This document shows positions 8,383 to 16,225 of a stretch of 64,000 bases of DNA, one piece after another. This DNA is from Marinicellulosiphila megalodicopiae (GTDB lineage: Bacteria; Pseudomonadota; Gammaproteobacteria; Pseudomonadales; Natronospirillaceae), in contig NZ_AP023087.1 of assembly GCF_045862395.1 (NCBI RefSeq), positions 2,914,001-2,978,000 on the forward strand. Reading direction: 5' to 3'. The notes under the pieces were generated by a model. It saw only the letters and a list, made by a program, of their open reading frames with translations. It was not told the DNA's origin and did no database searches. Every line of letters begins with the position of its first letter. Position 1 is the stretch's first letter. The position numbers were made by a program, and so were the translations under genes.

Positions 8383-9122
8383 AGTAATACCAATAATATT
8401 ATTAATTCGCTAGTTTGCTGGGTAAACCCTAAACAATCTCCATTCACCCCACCAAATTGTTTTTGAAAAAATGCTAACAAAAACAATCGTAAAAATATAA
8501 ATAAGACAATCAAAATAATAATTTGTTGAATTGTAATTAAAAAATAGACTGGCAAAGCTGCAACAATCAACACCAATACAAACCAATTTTTATTAAAAGT
8601 GGTAAAGCCTATTGTTTTAGTTCCCTGAGTTTTAATGTATTTATTGCTCAGCATCATTGAAAAAGCCAACATCCGAGATAAAAAGACACACAATAAAATA
8701 GCGATGAATATGTTTGACTGTTCTGTTAGAAGTAATATTTTACCCATTATTACCAATACTAAGCCAACCACACCAAAAGTACCCAGCCTTGAATCCTTCA
8801 TTACAGTTAATTTTTTTTGATGATCACCCATAACCCCTAATGCATCACAAACATCAGCCAATCCATCCTCATGTAATGCACCCGTTACAATAACACCACA
8901 AAGCACAATCAAAAAAACACTGATCGATTGAGGAAAAATATAAGAAAAGCCGCTATACATAATAACTAACAACAACGAAAGCAACCATGCCACCACAGGA
9001 AAATAGTAACTTGATCGTTGTAAATTAACTGGGTTAAAACTTACCCATTGCGCAATTGGCAATCTACTTAAAAACCCAATCGCAACTAAAAAATCGTTCA
9101 AAAGACGTTTGATCACATACAT
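8379..9122 (-). CDS. cobS: Adenosylcobinamide-GDP ribazoletransferase
   Basis: This 247-residue integral membrane enzyme joins alpha-ribazole (or its phosphate) to adenosylcobinamide-GDP, the last assembly step of the cobalamin nucleotide loop. Family motifs are present: GALHEDGLADVCDALG (a D-x-x-D metal-binding type), MKDSRLGTFGVVGL and the C-terminal GDCLGFTQQTSEL. The length equals that of typical CobS. No other cobalamin gene (cobU, cobT, cobC) lies in the window, and I find no B12 riboswitch in the 100 bases upstream. The cell may salvage cobinamide, with the other genes elsewhere. Confidence 0.93.
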   Translation of the reverse strand: MYVIKRLLNDFLVAIGFLSRLPIAQWVSFNPVNLQRSSYYFPVVAWLLSLLLVIMYSGFSYIFPQSISVFLIVLCGVIVTGALHEDGLADVCDALGVMGDHQKKLTVMKDSRLGTFGVVGLVLVIMGKILLLTEQSNIFIAILLCVFLSRMLAFSMMLSNKYIKTQGTKTIGFTTFNKNWFVLVLIVAALPVYFLITIQQIIILIVLFIFLRLFLLAFFQKQFGGVNGDCLGFTQQTSELIILLVLL

Positions 9123-9223
9123 AAATATTTTAACTTTAAAATAAAAGAAGGGTTAAAGGTGACTATCTTGTAGGTTGCCATTATACTTCCCATTCTTATT
9201 AAATTGGAAACTTTGAGAATCCT

Positions 9224-9745
9224 ATGCGATACGATATATTTTTTCGAGGCCAAATCGTAGAAAACACGGAGCTAAATACTGTAAAAGCGAACGTTAAAGC
9301 ATTATTTAATGCATCTGACGACAAGCTGGCACAATTATTCTCAGGTGCTCCTGTTCTAATAAAAGCAGACGTTGACCAAGCGACTGCCGCGAAATACAAA
9401 GGTGCCATGCAAAATGCAGGCGCTGTTGCTATGGTAGTTTCTAAAGAACAACCACAAACAGAGACTTTTGAGACACCTAATACGCAAAATCAAAATGATG
9501 GCAACAATGATTATTTAGAGCCACAAATACAGGTTAAAGAAAACTTTGACGAAGTCTTAGGTAGCCTATCAAGTATCACAGTTGCTCAGGTTGGTGAAGG
9601 TTACTTAGCCGAAGCTATTGTCATTGAAGACTTGGATTTTGATTTTTCTTCATGGTCCATAGCAAATACTGGCAGTAATTTAGATGTAGCAGAAGAGGAT
9701 TCCCCACCCCCTCCACCCGATACATCCCACTTAAGTTTTAGATAA
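9224..9745 (+). CDS. Conserved gammaproteobacterial protein with L7/L12-C-terminal-like fold
   Basis: This 173-residue protein is predicted cytoplasmic. The N-terminal domain (1-72, starting YDIFFRGQIVE, with LFSGAPVLIKADVDQATAAK and NAGAVAMVV) matches a small alpha/beta module. It resembles the C-terminal domain of ribosomal protein L7/L12 and recurs in uncharacterised gammaproteobacterial proteins. The middle is acidic and low-complexity. The C-terminus has the recurring tail PPPPPDTSHLSF. Function is unknown. It stands alone on the plus strand and is closed by a strong terminator. Confidence 0.75.
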   Translation: MRYDIFFRGQIVENTELNTVKANVKALFNASDDKLAQLFSGAPVLIKADVDQATAAKYKGAMQNAGAVAMVVSKEQPQTETFETPNTQNQNDGNNDYLEPQIQVKENFDEVLGSLSSITVAQVGEGYLAEAIVIEDLDFDFSSWSIANTGSNLDVAEEDSPPPPPDTSHLSFR

Positions 9746-9750
9746 TAAAA

Positions 9751-9770
9751 AAACCAGCCTTTGCTGGTTT
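9751..9770 (+). terminator. Rho-independent terminator
   Basis: An 8-bp stem AAACCAGC/GCTGGTTT with loop CTTT is followed by a T-rich run. It lies just after the gene ending at 9745. An A-run on the other side lets it also work for the minus-strand permease gene that ends at 9778. Confidence 0.9.
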
Positions 9771-9777
9771 TTTATTT

Positions 9778-10815
9778 TTATTGATTCAGAATCTTAGTTT
9801 GACCCAATTTAAATACCTGCCAAAGCATTAAAATCAATAATATCACGGCACTTACTTGATACAATATCCAAACCATATCATGCTGCTGATTAATTACGAC
9901 ATTCAATTTCCATTGGAACCTAGCAAATAACCAATTCACAAACACACCGCAAGCCAGTGCACTGCCAATCACGCTTAACAAATAAATGAGCAACTCACGC
10001 CTACCTAATTCATTTTTAACTAGCATTAAAGTTGCAATATTTGTGGCCGGCCCCGTCAACATAAACACTAAAGCAGCTCCAGGAGAAACACCAGACAACA
10101 ACAGCCCTGCAGCAATAGGGGTCGATGCTGTTGCACAAATATACATAGGGATACTCACAGCTACGATCAATAACATTGCAATCACACCTTGTCCATATTG
10201 CGCCAATAACGTTGAGGGCACATAAGTTTGAATGATGGCCGCAAACATTAACCCTATTAATAACCATTTCATGAAATCTTTAAGTAACGAATCAAATCCA
10301 TAGCCAAATACATTAATGATCTTTTGCTTTATTGTTGGTTTTTGTTTCATTTCATGAGCGCAACATGCATCGGATTTAGTATGTGTTTCACTCGGATCCG
10401 ATTTGATATAAGGGGCATTATCTGAAAAAACCAGCATCATTACACCAGTGACAATCGCAGAAAATATCGCACTTATAGGACGAACTAGCGCCATTATCGG
10501 CCCCAATAACGCATAGGTAATACCAATAGAGTCAACGCCTGTTTCCGGTGTGGACACTAAAAAACTCGAAGTACTCGCCTTACTCGCTCCACTTCTACGA
10601 ATACTGATGGCAACGGGAATGACAGAGCAAGAACACAATGGCAACGGCGCTCCAATGAAAGCCGCTGTAATGATTGAATGATTAGTGCCTAATGTATTTT
10701 CTATCCATTTTTTTGGAATTAATTGATTAATCATACCCGCTATCAACATCCCTAATAGAAGAAAAGGAGCAGATTCAGTGAATATATGATAAAAATTTTG
10801 CACTAATGTAAACAT
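9778..10815 (-). CDS. SO_0444-family Cu/Zn efflux permease
   Basis: This 345-residue polytopic inner-membrane permease (about eight helices) belongs to the ArsP/DUF318-like group. The diagnostic segment is PLPLCSCSVIPVAISIRRSG followed by ASTSSFLVSTPETG, with a Cys-x-Cys in a helix. A second GATNI-type repeat half occurs later (FMLTGPATNIATL). A cytoplasmic loop has metal-ligand-rich ACCAHE. I chose the ATG at 10815, three bases past the regulator's stop, because GGAG precedes it; an upstream start would overlap merR. Cotranscription with a ZntR-like regulator supports efflux of Zn, Cu or a related ion. Confidence 0.88.
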   Translation of the reverse strand: MFTLVQNFYHIFTESAPFLLLGMLIAGMINQLIPKKWIENTLGTNHSIITAAFIGAPLPLCSCSVIPVAISIRRSGASKASTSSFLVSTPETGVDSIGITYALLGPIMALVRPISAIFSAIVTGVMMLVFSDNAPYIKSDPSETHTKSDACCAHEMKQKPTIKQKIINVFGYGFDSLLKDFMKWLLIGLMFAAIIQTYVPSTLLAQYGQGVIAMLLIVAVSIPMYICATASTPIAAGLLLSGVSPGAALVFMLTGPATNIATLMLVKNELGRRELLIYLLSVIGSALACGVFVNWLFARFQWKLNVVINQQHDMVWILYQVSAVILLILMLWQVFKLGQTKILNQ

Positions 10816-10817
10816 GT

Positions 10818-11213
10818 TTACTCCATCTCTAAAGATTGAATGATTTGACAAAACTTCGCATTATGCTGCCCTCCACAACACAATACTTCTAATTGTGTCA
10901 AAGCAGTTAACATGGATTTTAATGTTTCAATTTGACTGCTTATTTGCAAAATTTTATTTTGCGTTAAGCTCTTTGCTTCCTGGCACACATGATCAGCCTT
11001 ATTGTCTTTTATAGTCAATAAAGTCGATGTTTCCCCCAGAGTAAATCCACTTTGTTTACAACGTTTAATAAATTGTATCGTGGCAAGGTCTTCATCTTGA
11101 TAAATACGATAATTATTTTGGTGACGTGTTGAATGGATTAAACCTTGTTTCTCATAGTATCTAATAGTAGATATATTCATGTTTGAACGTTTTGCCAAAT
11201 CTGAAATCTTCAT
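10818..11213 (-). CDS. MerR-family metal-responsive regulator, ZntR-like
   Basis: This 131-residue protein has an N-terminal winged HTH (1-70, starting MKISDLAKRSNMNISTIRYYE), a dimerisation helix, and a metal-binding end. Cys77, Cys112, Cys113, His117 and Cys122 reproduce the spacing of the E. coli ZntR ligands (79, 114, 115, 119, 124), each offset by two. Zn(II), or possibly Cd/Pb, is therefore the likely inducer. It is the first gene of a two-gene unit with the permease. It probably activates its own promoter at 11251-11282, where the operator lies in the spacer. Confidence 0.92.
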   Translation of the reverse strand: MKISDLAKRSNMNISTIRYYEKQGLIHSTRHQNNYRIYQDEDLATIQFIKRCKQSGFTLGETSTLLTIKDNKADHVCQEAKSLTQNKILQISSQIETLKSMLTALTQLEVLCCGGQHNAKFCQIIQSLEME

Positions 11214-11250
11214 AATTTGTTCCCCCTTTTAAGTGCGTCTCAATGAATTC

Positions 11251-11282
11251 AGTATAAACCTTGAAGTGCACTTTAAGGTCAA
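11251..11282 (-). promoter_or_regulatory. MerR-type promoter with operator in a 20-bp spacer
   Basis: On the minus strand TTGACC (11277-11282) and TATACT (11251-11256) are separated by 20 bp. This over-long spacing is the hallmark of promoters that MerR proteins untwist. A 22-bp dyad fills the spacer at 11258-11279. Its half-sites are ACCTTGAAGTG and CACTTTAAGGT, with one mismatched pair. Confidence 0.92.
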
Positions 11283-11352
11283 CCCTCTTTTGAATACATT
11301 CTCATTTTTAAGGAATTTCATTCAAATTTACATATTGTAACACTCTTGATTA

Positions 11353-11432
11353 TTGCAATCGGTTGCGAAGCACTTTAGAATCACCAAAAATGAAACGCAA
11401 CCGATTGCAACAACCTATGCAACCGGTTTAAT
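11353..11432. promoter_or_regulatory. Three LacI-type operators upstream of the LacI-family gene
   Basis: O1 is TGCAATCGGTTGCG (11354-11367) and O2 is CGCAACCGATTGCA (11396-11409). They are exact reverse complements, the identity extending to 15 bp, with centres about 42 bp apart. O3 is TGCAACCGGTTTAA (11419-11432). All have the central C-G step of LacI/GalR operators. They lie just before the regulator's ATG at 11455. The 42-bp and 23-bp phasing (about four and two helical turns) would allow cooperative binding and autoregulation of the downstream operon. Confidence 0.9.
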
Positions 11433-11454
11433 AATTAAATGGGTGCTAAATAAT

Positions 11455-12495
11455 ATGAATACTGAAATTAAACCTATCGTAAGAACACTTGATGACATCG
11501 CCAAAATTGCCGGGGTTTCGAAGTCCACTGCATCGCGAGCATTAAACGACAACCCTTTAATTAGTGAAAAAACTCGTCTAAAGATTCAAAAAATCGCAAA
11601 AGATCATAATTTTATTAAACATTATGGTGCAAGCAGTTTGTCATTAAATACAAGCAACACTATTGCATTGATGGTCCCGAAGTATGATGAAAATCATTAT
11701 GATCTTGTCAGAGTTAAAGAAGATCCATTTTTTAATAAAGTACTAGCTGGCATTTTGTCTCAAACTGACTTAATCGGAAAAGAATTGTTAATCAGTTCCT
11801 TTGACCCCGCATCTCCAGTAAAAATTGCTCAATTAGTTAATAGTCGCAAAGTAGATGGTGCAATTGTATTTGGTGCCACTGATGAAAATGAAAAGTTTAG
11901 TGATCATATCCCAGCTAATTTTCCAATCGTATTTTGGGGTAATATGCGCACCACTACAAAATACAAAACCGTATCAGGTAATGATATGGAAGGGGCTCGA
12001 TTAGCAACCCAAGCATTAATTGATGCTGGAAAAAAGAATATTGCTTACATTGGCGGGTTTGGAGAATCACCTGAAGTCTCAGCTCGTTTTGAAGGTTACA
12101 AAAAAGCAATTCATCACCTAAATTCACCTAAATTCATCTCTGGCTTTGGGCGCTACACTCATCAAAGTGGCGAACAACAAATGCGACAATTACTGGATCT
12201 ATACCCTGACATTGATGGGGTATTTGCTGGGTCCGATGTACTTGCAATGGCTGCAATCAGTGTTTTAAAGCAAAAAGGTAAATCCATACCAGAAAATGTT
12301 GCCGTTGTTGGCTACGATGATATTGATATGGCTGAATTTTTCAAACCCGCTTTAACTACGATTTCACAAAATGGATTCGTTGCAGGTCAAATTTTAGTAG
12401 ATAAATTAATATCGATCATAAAAAAAGAACCCGATTCCATTGAGCAACGTACCTACATTGATGTTCACTTGATAAGAAGGGAGAGTTGCCAATGA
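11455..12495 (+). CDS. LacI/GalR-family transcriptional regulator
   Basis: This 346-residue protein has an N-terminal LacI HTH (about 9-32, VRTLDDIAKIAGVSKSTASRA) and hinge, then a periplasmic-binding-protein-like effector domain with typical GAIVFG, IAYIGG and VAVVGYDD segments. I chose the ATG at 11455. An upstream in-frame TTG lies inside operator O1 and would add non-family residues. Three operators precede the gene. Its TGA overlaps the ATG of the MATE gene, so the repressor and exporter are coupled. The effector is unknown, and no sugar-uptake gene is adjacent. Confidence 0.93.
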   Translation: MNTEIKPIVRTLDDIAKIAGVSKSTASRALNDNPLISEKTRLKIQKIAKDHNFIKHYGASSLSLNTSNTIALMVPKYDENHYDLVRVKEDPFFNKVLAGILSQTDLIGKELLISSFDPASPVKIAQLVNSRKVDGAIVFGATDENEKFSDHIPANFPIVFWGNMRTTTKYKTVSGNDMEGARLATQALIDAGKKNIAYIGGFGESPEVSARFEGYKKAIHHLNSPKFISGFGRYTHQSGEQQMRQLLDLYPDIDGVFAGSDVLAMAAISVLKQKGKSIPENVAVVGYDDIDMAEFFKPALTTISQNGFVAGQILVDKLISIIKKEPDSIEQRTYIDVHLIRRESCQ

Positions 12496-13919
12496 TAAAA
12501 AAAATCATGCAGTTGGCCTTTAGTCGACCATTTTTATTTATGCTTTTTTCTACAGGACTGCCTGTAACGATTCAAGTACTTTTACAATCCTCAAGATCCA
12601 TTGCTGACATCATCATGTTAGGGCAGTTAGGAGAAGCACCATTAGCCGCTATGGGCGGCAGTGCTCGCATAATATTTATGATCATGATGGCTTTATTTGG
12701 TTTAGTGAATGGTGGAGCTATTTTAATTGCGCAGTATTGGGGGGCAAAAAAAGTAGCACAAACTAGGCAATCTACTGCGCATATTTTAGTGCTTGCATTA
12801 CCCATTGCCGCAATATTTTCTTTGCTCTGTTACCTGTTTGCTTGGCAAATTATGTCATTCACCATCAAAGATGACCTGGAAGTGGTTGCCTTAGGTGTGG
12901 AATATTTAAATTATGCATTACCGTCAATGATTTTTATTGTCGTAAGCATGACCTTTACCTCATCGTTACGTTGTGTTGGTCAATCTTTTGTTGGCATGAT
13001 TTTCACTATCATAGGCATCGTAAGTAATATTATATTAAATTATTTATTCATTTTTGGATTTGGTGATGTTGAACCAATGGGCGTGGCGGGTGCAGCATTA
13101 GCAACCACAATTAGCGCGGCAATTGAAATGATTTTAGTGTTAACTTATATCTACGCTACTAAACATTTCTTAAGTATCAGTTTCAAAGATTTAAAAGAAG
13201 GGTTTGAATCAAAGCTCTATAAACGAATTTTAAAAATTGGTGCACCGCTTTCTATAAATTCATTAATCTGGTCATTTGGCATTTTCATGTATGTGGTATT
13301 AGTTGGTCAAGAAGGCAGACAGGAACTGGCGGTTTTAACCATGGTGACGCCAATTGAATCATTACTGATGGCATTTTATATCGGTGTATCCACAACCGCA
13401 TCCGTGAGCGTTGGTAATGCTTTAGGCGCTAATAAATTTGAAGATGCATGGCGTTATTCTCATGCTTTTATTTTATGGTCCATAATTATGGCATTTTTTG
13501 TCAGTATTCTTATCTTTTTTGCCCGCGAATATGCATTTATATTTGTTCAAGGTGTCAGTGATCAAACCATAAAGATGGCTAAAGATGTATTACTAATGCT
13601 TGCAATTGTCGGTGGATTTAGAGCAGTTAATATCACTATCATCGTTGGAATCTTAAGGGCCGGAGGGGATCAGAAATTTGTATTAGCAATGGATGTATTT
13701 TGCCAATGGGCTGTGGGGATTTTAATAACATTTATCTGTATAAAGTATTGGGATTTATCCATGTTTTGGATATTCCTTGCAATAAACACAGAAGAAATCG
13801 TTAAATTATTTATATGTATGTGGCGTTTATTAAGTAAAAAGTGGGTGGTGAATTTAGTAAATGATGAACCAACAACTACAATTGAAATAGATACCCATCT
13901 TGTCAAAAAACCAATTTAA
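12492..13919 (+). CDS. MATE-family efflux transporter
   Basis: This 475-residue inner-membrane protein has about twelve helices in two pseudo-repeats (first half with VTIQVLLQSSRSIADIIML, second half with GAPLSINSLIWSFGIFMYV). This is the layout of MATE multidrug/cation antiporters of the NorM/DinF type. I use ATG 12492, which overlaps the regulator's stop (ATGA). It lies in a LacI-regulated unit with an aldo/keto reductase. Whether it exports a drug, a metabolite or a sugar-derived compound cannot be told from sequence. Confidence 0.92.
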   Translation: MIKKIMQLAFSRPFLFMLFSTGLPVTIQVLLQSSRSIADIIMLGQLGEAPLAAMGGSARIIFMIMMALFGLVNGGAILIAQYWGAKKVAQTRQSTAHILVLALPIAAIFSLLCYLFAWQIMSFTIKDDLEVVALGVEYLNYALPSMIFIVVSMTFTSSLRCVGQSFVGMIFTIIGIVSNIILNYLFIFGFGDVEPMGVAGAALATTISAAIEMILVLTYIYATKHFLSISFKDLKEGFESKLYKRILKIGAPLSINSLIWSFGIFMYVVLVGQEGRQELAVLTMVTPIESLLMAFYIGVSTTASVSVGNALGANKFEDAWRYSHAFILWSIIMAFFVSILIFFAREYAFIFVQGVSDQTIKMAKDVLLMLAIVGGFRAVNITIIVGILRAGGDQKFVLAMDVFCQWAVGILITFICIKYWDLSMFWIFLAINTEEIVKLFICMWRLLSKKWVVNLVNDEPTTTIEIDTHLVKKPI

Positions 13920-13931
13920 AGTGGAAAAAAA

Positions 13932-14828
13932 ATGAACAGAGTACAGCTAACAGAAAACATTTCCATTGCCCGTATAGTGACGGGGCTATGGCGTTTAAAA
14001 CATTGGAATTTATCTACTCAAGAGCTAATTGCCTTTATTGAAAAAAATATCGAAATTGGCATGACTACTATGGATCATGCTTTGGTCTATGGTAGTGAAG
14101 CACCTTTTGGAAAAGCTCTAAAAGCAGATCCTACATTACGTGATAAAATCGAAATCATCTCAAAATGTGGAATCAAACCCGTTGGCAACAGTGCATTACA
14201 TGCAAAACAAACTAATCATTACAGTTCCAGTTTCAAGACGATTACAGAATCATTAAATCAATCTTTATCGGATTTAAATACAGATCAGGTGGATATATTC
14301 TTAATTCATCGGCCAGATTATTTAATGAATATTAATGAAGTAGCAAAAGCATTTGAACAAATTAAAAAACAAGGCAAAGCCAAATCTTTTGGCGTTTCTA
14401 ATTTTTCAAAAACACAATTTGATTTATTACAAAGTGTGATAGATGAACCATTAGTAACAAACCAAGTTGAATTTTCCCCTTACCAAACAGAATTTTTAGA
14501 GTCTGGATTGCCTGAATTATCACAAAAAACGGGCCAATCAATTATGGTGTGGTCATGTTTAGCGGGGGGGAAAATATTTGATACTTCTGATGAAAAAGCA
14601 GTGAGGTTACTTGGCACCTTAACTAAAATTCAGCATGAAATTGGAGCAATTAGTGTTGAGCAAATAGTTTATGCATGGTTATTAAAACTGCCATATAACG
14701 TGATTCCAATGACCGGCACAAGCAACATCGATCGAATAGTCTTAGCATCTCAAGCGCAATATTGTGAATTAAGTGATGAACAATGGTATGAGATACTAGA
14801 GGCTTCTAATAATTGTCAGGTTCCTTAG
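13932..14828 (+). CDS. Aldo/keto reductase, YdhF-like
   Basis: This 298-residue NADPH-dependent oxidoreductase has an (alpha/beta)8 barrel. The catalytic tetrad can be placed as Asp48, Tyr53 (in DHALVYGSEAPFG), Lys78 (IISKCGI) and His126 (FLIHRPD). The segment GVSNFSKTQFDLL and the late MTGTSNIDRI are typical of the E. coli YdhF group. It begins 12 bases after the MATE gene and is therefore probably under the same LacI-type control. The substrate is unknown. Confidence 0.92.
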   Translation: MNRVQLTENISIARIVTGLWRLKHWNLSTQELIAFIEKNIEIGMTTMDHALVYGSEAPFGKALKADPTLRDKIEIISKCGIKPVGNSALHAKQTNHYSSSFKTITESLNQSLSDLNTDQVDIFLIHRPDYLMNINEVAKAFEQIKKQGKAKSFGVSNFSKTQFDLLQSVIDEPLVTNQVEFSPYQTEFLESGLPELSQKTGQSIMVWSCLAGGKIFDTSDEKAVRLLGTLTKIQHEIGAISVEQIVYAWLLKLPYNVIPMTGTSNIDRIVLASQAQYCELSDEQWYEILEASNNCQVP

Positions 14829-14847
14829 ATTTTTTAAGTTCAGTGAT

Positions 14848-15771
14848 TTAAGATTGTGTGTAGGTTACTTGGTTTTTACCATTTGACTTACTGATATACA
14901 TTAATTTATCTGCACCAGTAATTATTTCATTTAAACTCATTGTATCGGTGAATTTCATCACACCGATACTGGCGCCTACTTTTACTTCAATTAATTGTTT
15001 ATTACTGTAAACAAAAATAGGCTCACTTAAAGATTCAGCAACCCTTGCACAACATTCTTTAATTTGTCCCCAATTATTAAAATGATGATACACAATAATA
15101 AATTCATCCCCACCAAAGCGGGCAACAAAATCGCTTTTACGAATATTCCTTTTTAAGCGTTCTGCAACTTGCACCAATAACTCATCCCCTGCCCGATGGC
15201 CATATGTGTCATTCACTTCTTTAAAACCATCTAAATCAATCATAGCAACTGCAATGTTATTATGATTATTTTCAATTAACAACTGATCTAAGCGCTTGAA
15301 TAAAAATGATCGATTCGGCAAGTTAGTTAGAGGGTCTTGTTCGGCTTGTATTTTAATTTGCTCTGTTAAGTAATGCCGTTCAATTGCATATAAAATTGAT
15401 TTAATTAATGATTTAGAAGTTAAATCTCCTTTATACAAATAATCTTCACAACCTAAATGCACAACTTTCTCCCCCATCACATCGTCATCTAATTGAGTAA
15501 TCACTATAACAGCAGGGCAAGCATAACTCGTTAATATATGGTTTACAGTTTCAACTCCTGAACTATCTTGTACACTTAAATCAGTTAAAATCAAATCGTA
15601 TATCTGTGTGTCTAATTTTGTTAAACAGTCACGAATGGTTTCTACTCTGGTAATATTAAATTCTATTGTATTTGATTCATTCAGATATGATTTAATTAAC
15701 TGCGCATCAATAGAGTCATCTTCCAGAAGCAAAATATTTAATTTTTTTTCAGCTTTTATTGAGTCAGTCAT
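14848..15771 (-). CDS. Response regulator with GGDEF diguanylate cyclase output
   Basis: This 307-residue protein has a receiver domain (about 11-130) with acidic EDD at 17-19, phosphoacceptor Asp64 and conserved Lys114. A GGDEF domain (about 142-305) has an intact GGDEF motif at 220-224. An RxxD inhibitory site (RKSD, 211-214) lies five residues before it. It should make c-di-GMP when phosphorylated and be feedback-inhibited. No EAL domain is present. It is the third gene after the hybrid-sensor-type kinase and the single-domain regulator, so it is the likely output of that pathway. Confidence 0.94.
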   Translation of the reverse strand: MTDSIKAEKKLNILLLEDDSIDAQLIKSYLNESNTIEFNITRVETIRDCLTKLDTQIYDLILTDLSVQDSSGVETVNHILTSYACPAVIVITQLDDDVMGEKVVHLGCEDYLYKGDLTSKSLIKSILYAIERHYLTEQIKIQAEQDPLTNLPNRSFLFKRLDQLLIENNHNNIAVAMIDLDGFKEVNDTYGHRAGDELLVQVAERLKRNIRKSDFVARFGGDEFIIVYHHFNNWGQIKECCARVAESLSEPIFVYSNKQLIEVKVGASIGVMKFTDTMSLNEIITGADKLMYISKSNGKNQVTYTQS

Positions 15772-15785
15772 TTTTGATTCTTATG

Positions 15786-16223
15786 TTATTGATTAAAATC
15801 AGGTAATTTCACAGTATCTAGCCAATAAGTGAATAATACATTAAGCACATCGTTCAATTCGGTTTGTGAATGTGGTTTTGAGATAAAAGAATTTGCACCA
15901 TTTCTGTATGCAATTTTTATATCATCTTCACTATAGGATGTCGTAAACACCACAACCGGAATATGTTTAAATTGCGTGCTTCGTTTAATATATTGTAATG
16001 TTTTATGGCCATCTAAAATTGGCATATTTAAGTCCAGCAATATCAAGTCTGGAAGATCCATCTCCATTTGAACGCATTTATTTAAATAATCAATAACTTC
16101 CTGCCCATCAAAACACATTTGCAATGTAGGCTTTAAGTCTTGACTCATTGCTGCTTTACTTAATAAATATTGATCATCCAAATCATCTTCTGCAATTAAC
16201 ACATATGTTTTCGTTTTTATCAT
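15786..16223 (-). CDS. Single-domain response regulator, Rcp1-like
   Basis: This 145-residue stand-alone receiver has acidic EDD (12-14), phosphoacceptor Asp64 in LILLDLNMP, Thr94/Thr95 and Lys116 (FISKPHS). The long insert after the second helix and the LPDLILLDLNMP pattern are typical of Rcp1-type regulators paired with phytochrome- and ethylene-receptor-like kinases. It starts 2 bases past the kinase stop and ends 14 bases before the REC-GGDEF gene. It may be a phosphate shuttle or sink between kinase and cyclase; that is inference. Confidence 0.93.
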   Translation of the reverse strand: MIKTKTYVLIAEDDLDDQYLLSKAAMSQDLKPTLQMCFDGQEVIDYLNKCVQMEMDLPDLILLDLNMPILDGHKTLQYIKRSTQFKHIPVVVFTTSYSEDDIKIAYRNGANSFISKPHSQTELNDVLNVLFTYWLDTVKLPDFNQ

Positions 16224-16225
16224 AA

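Noticed and set aside
11353..11454. TTG start for the LacI-type gene
   Set aside because: It lies inside operator O1 and adds 34 residues unlike the family. The ATG at 11455 opens the standard HTH.
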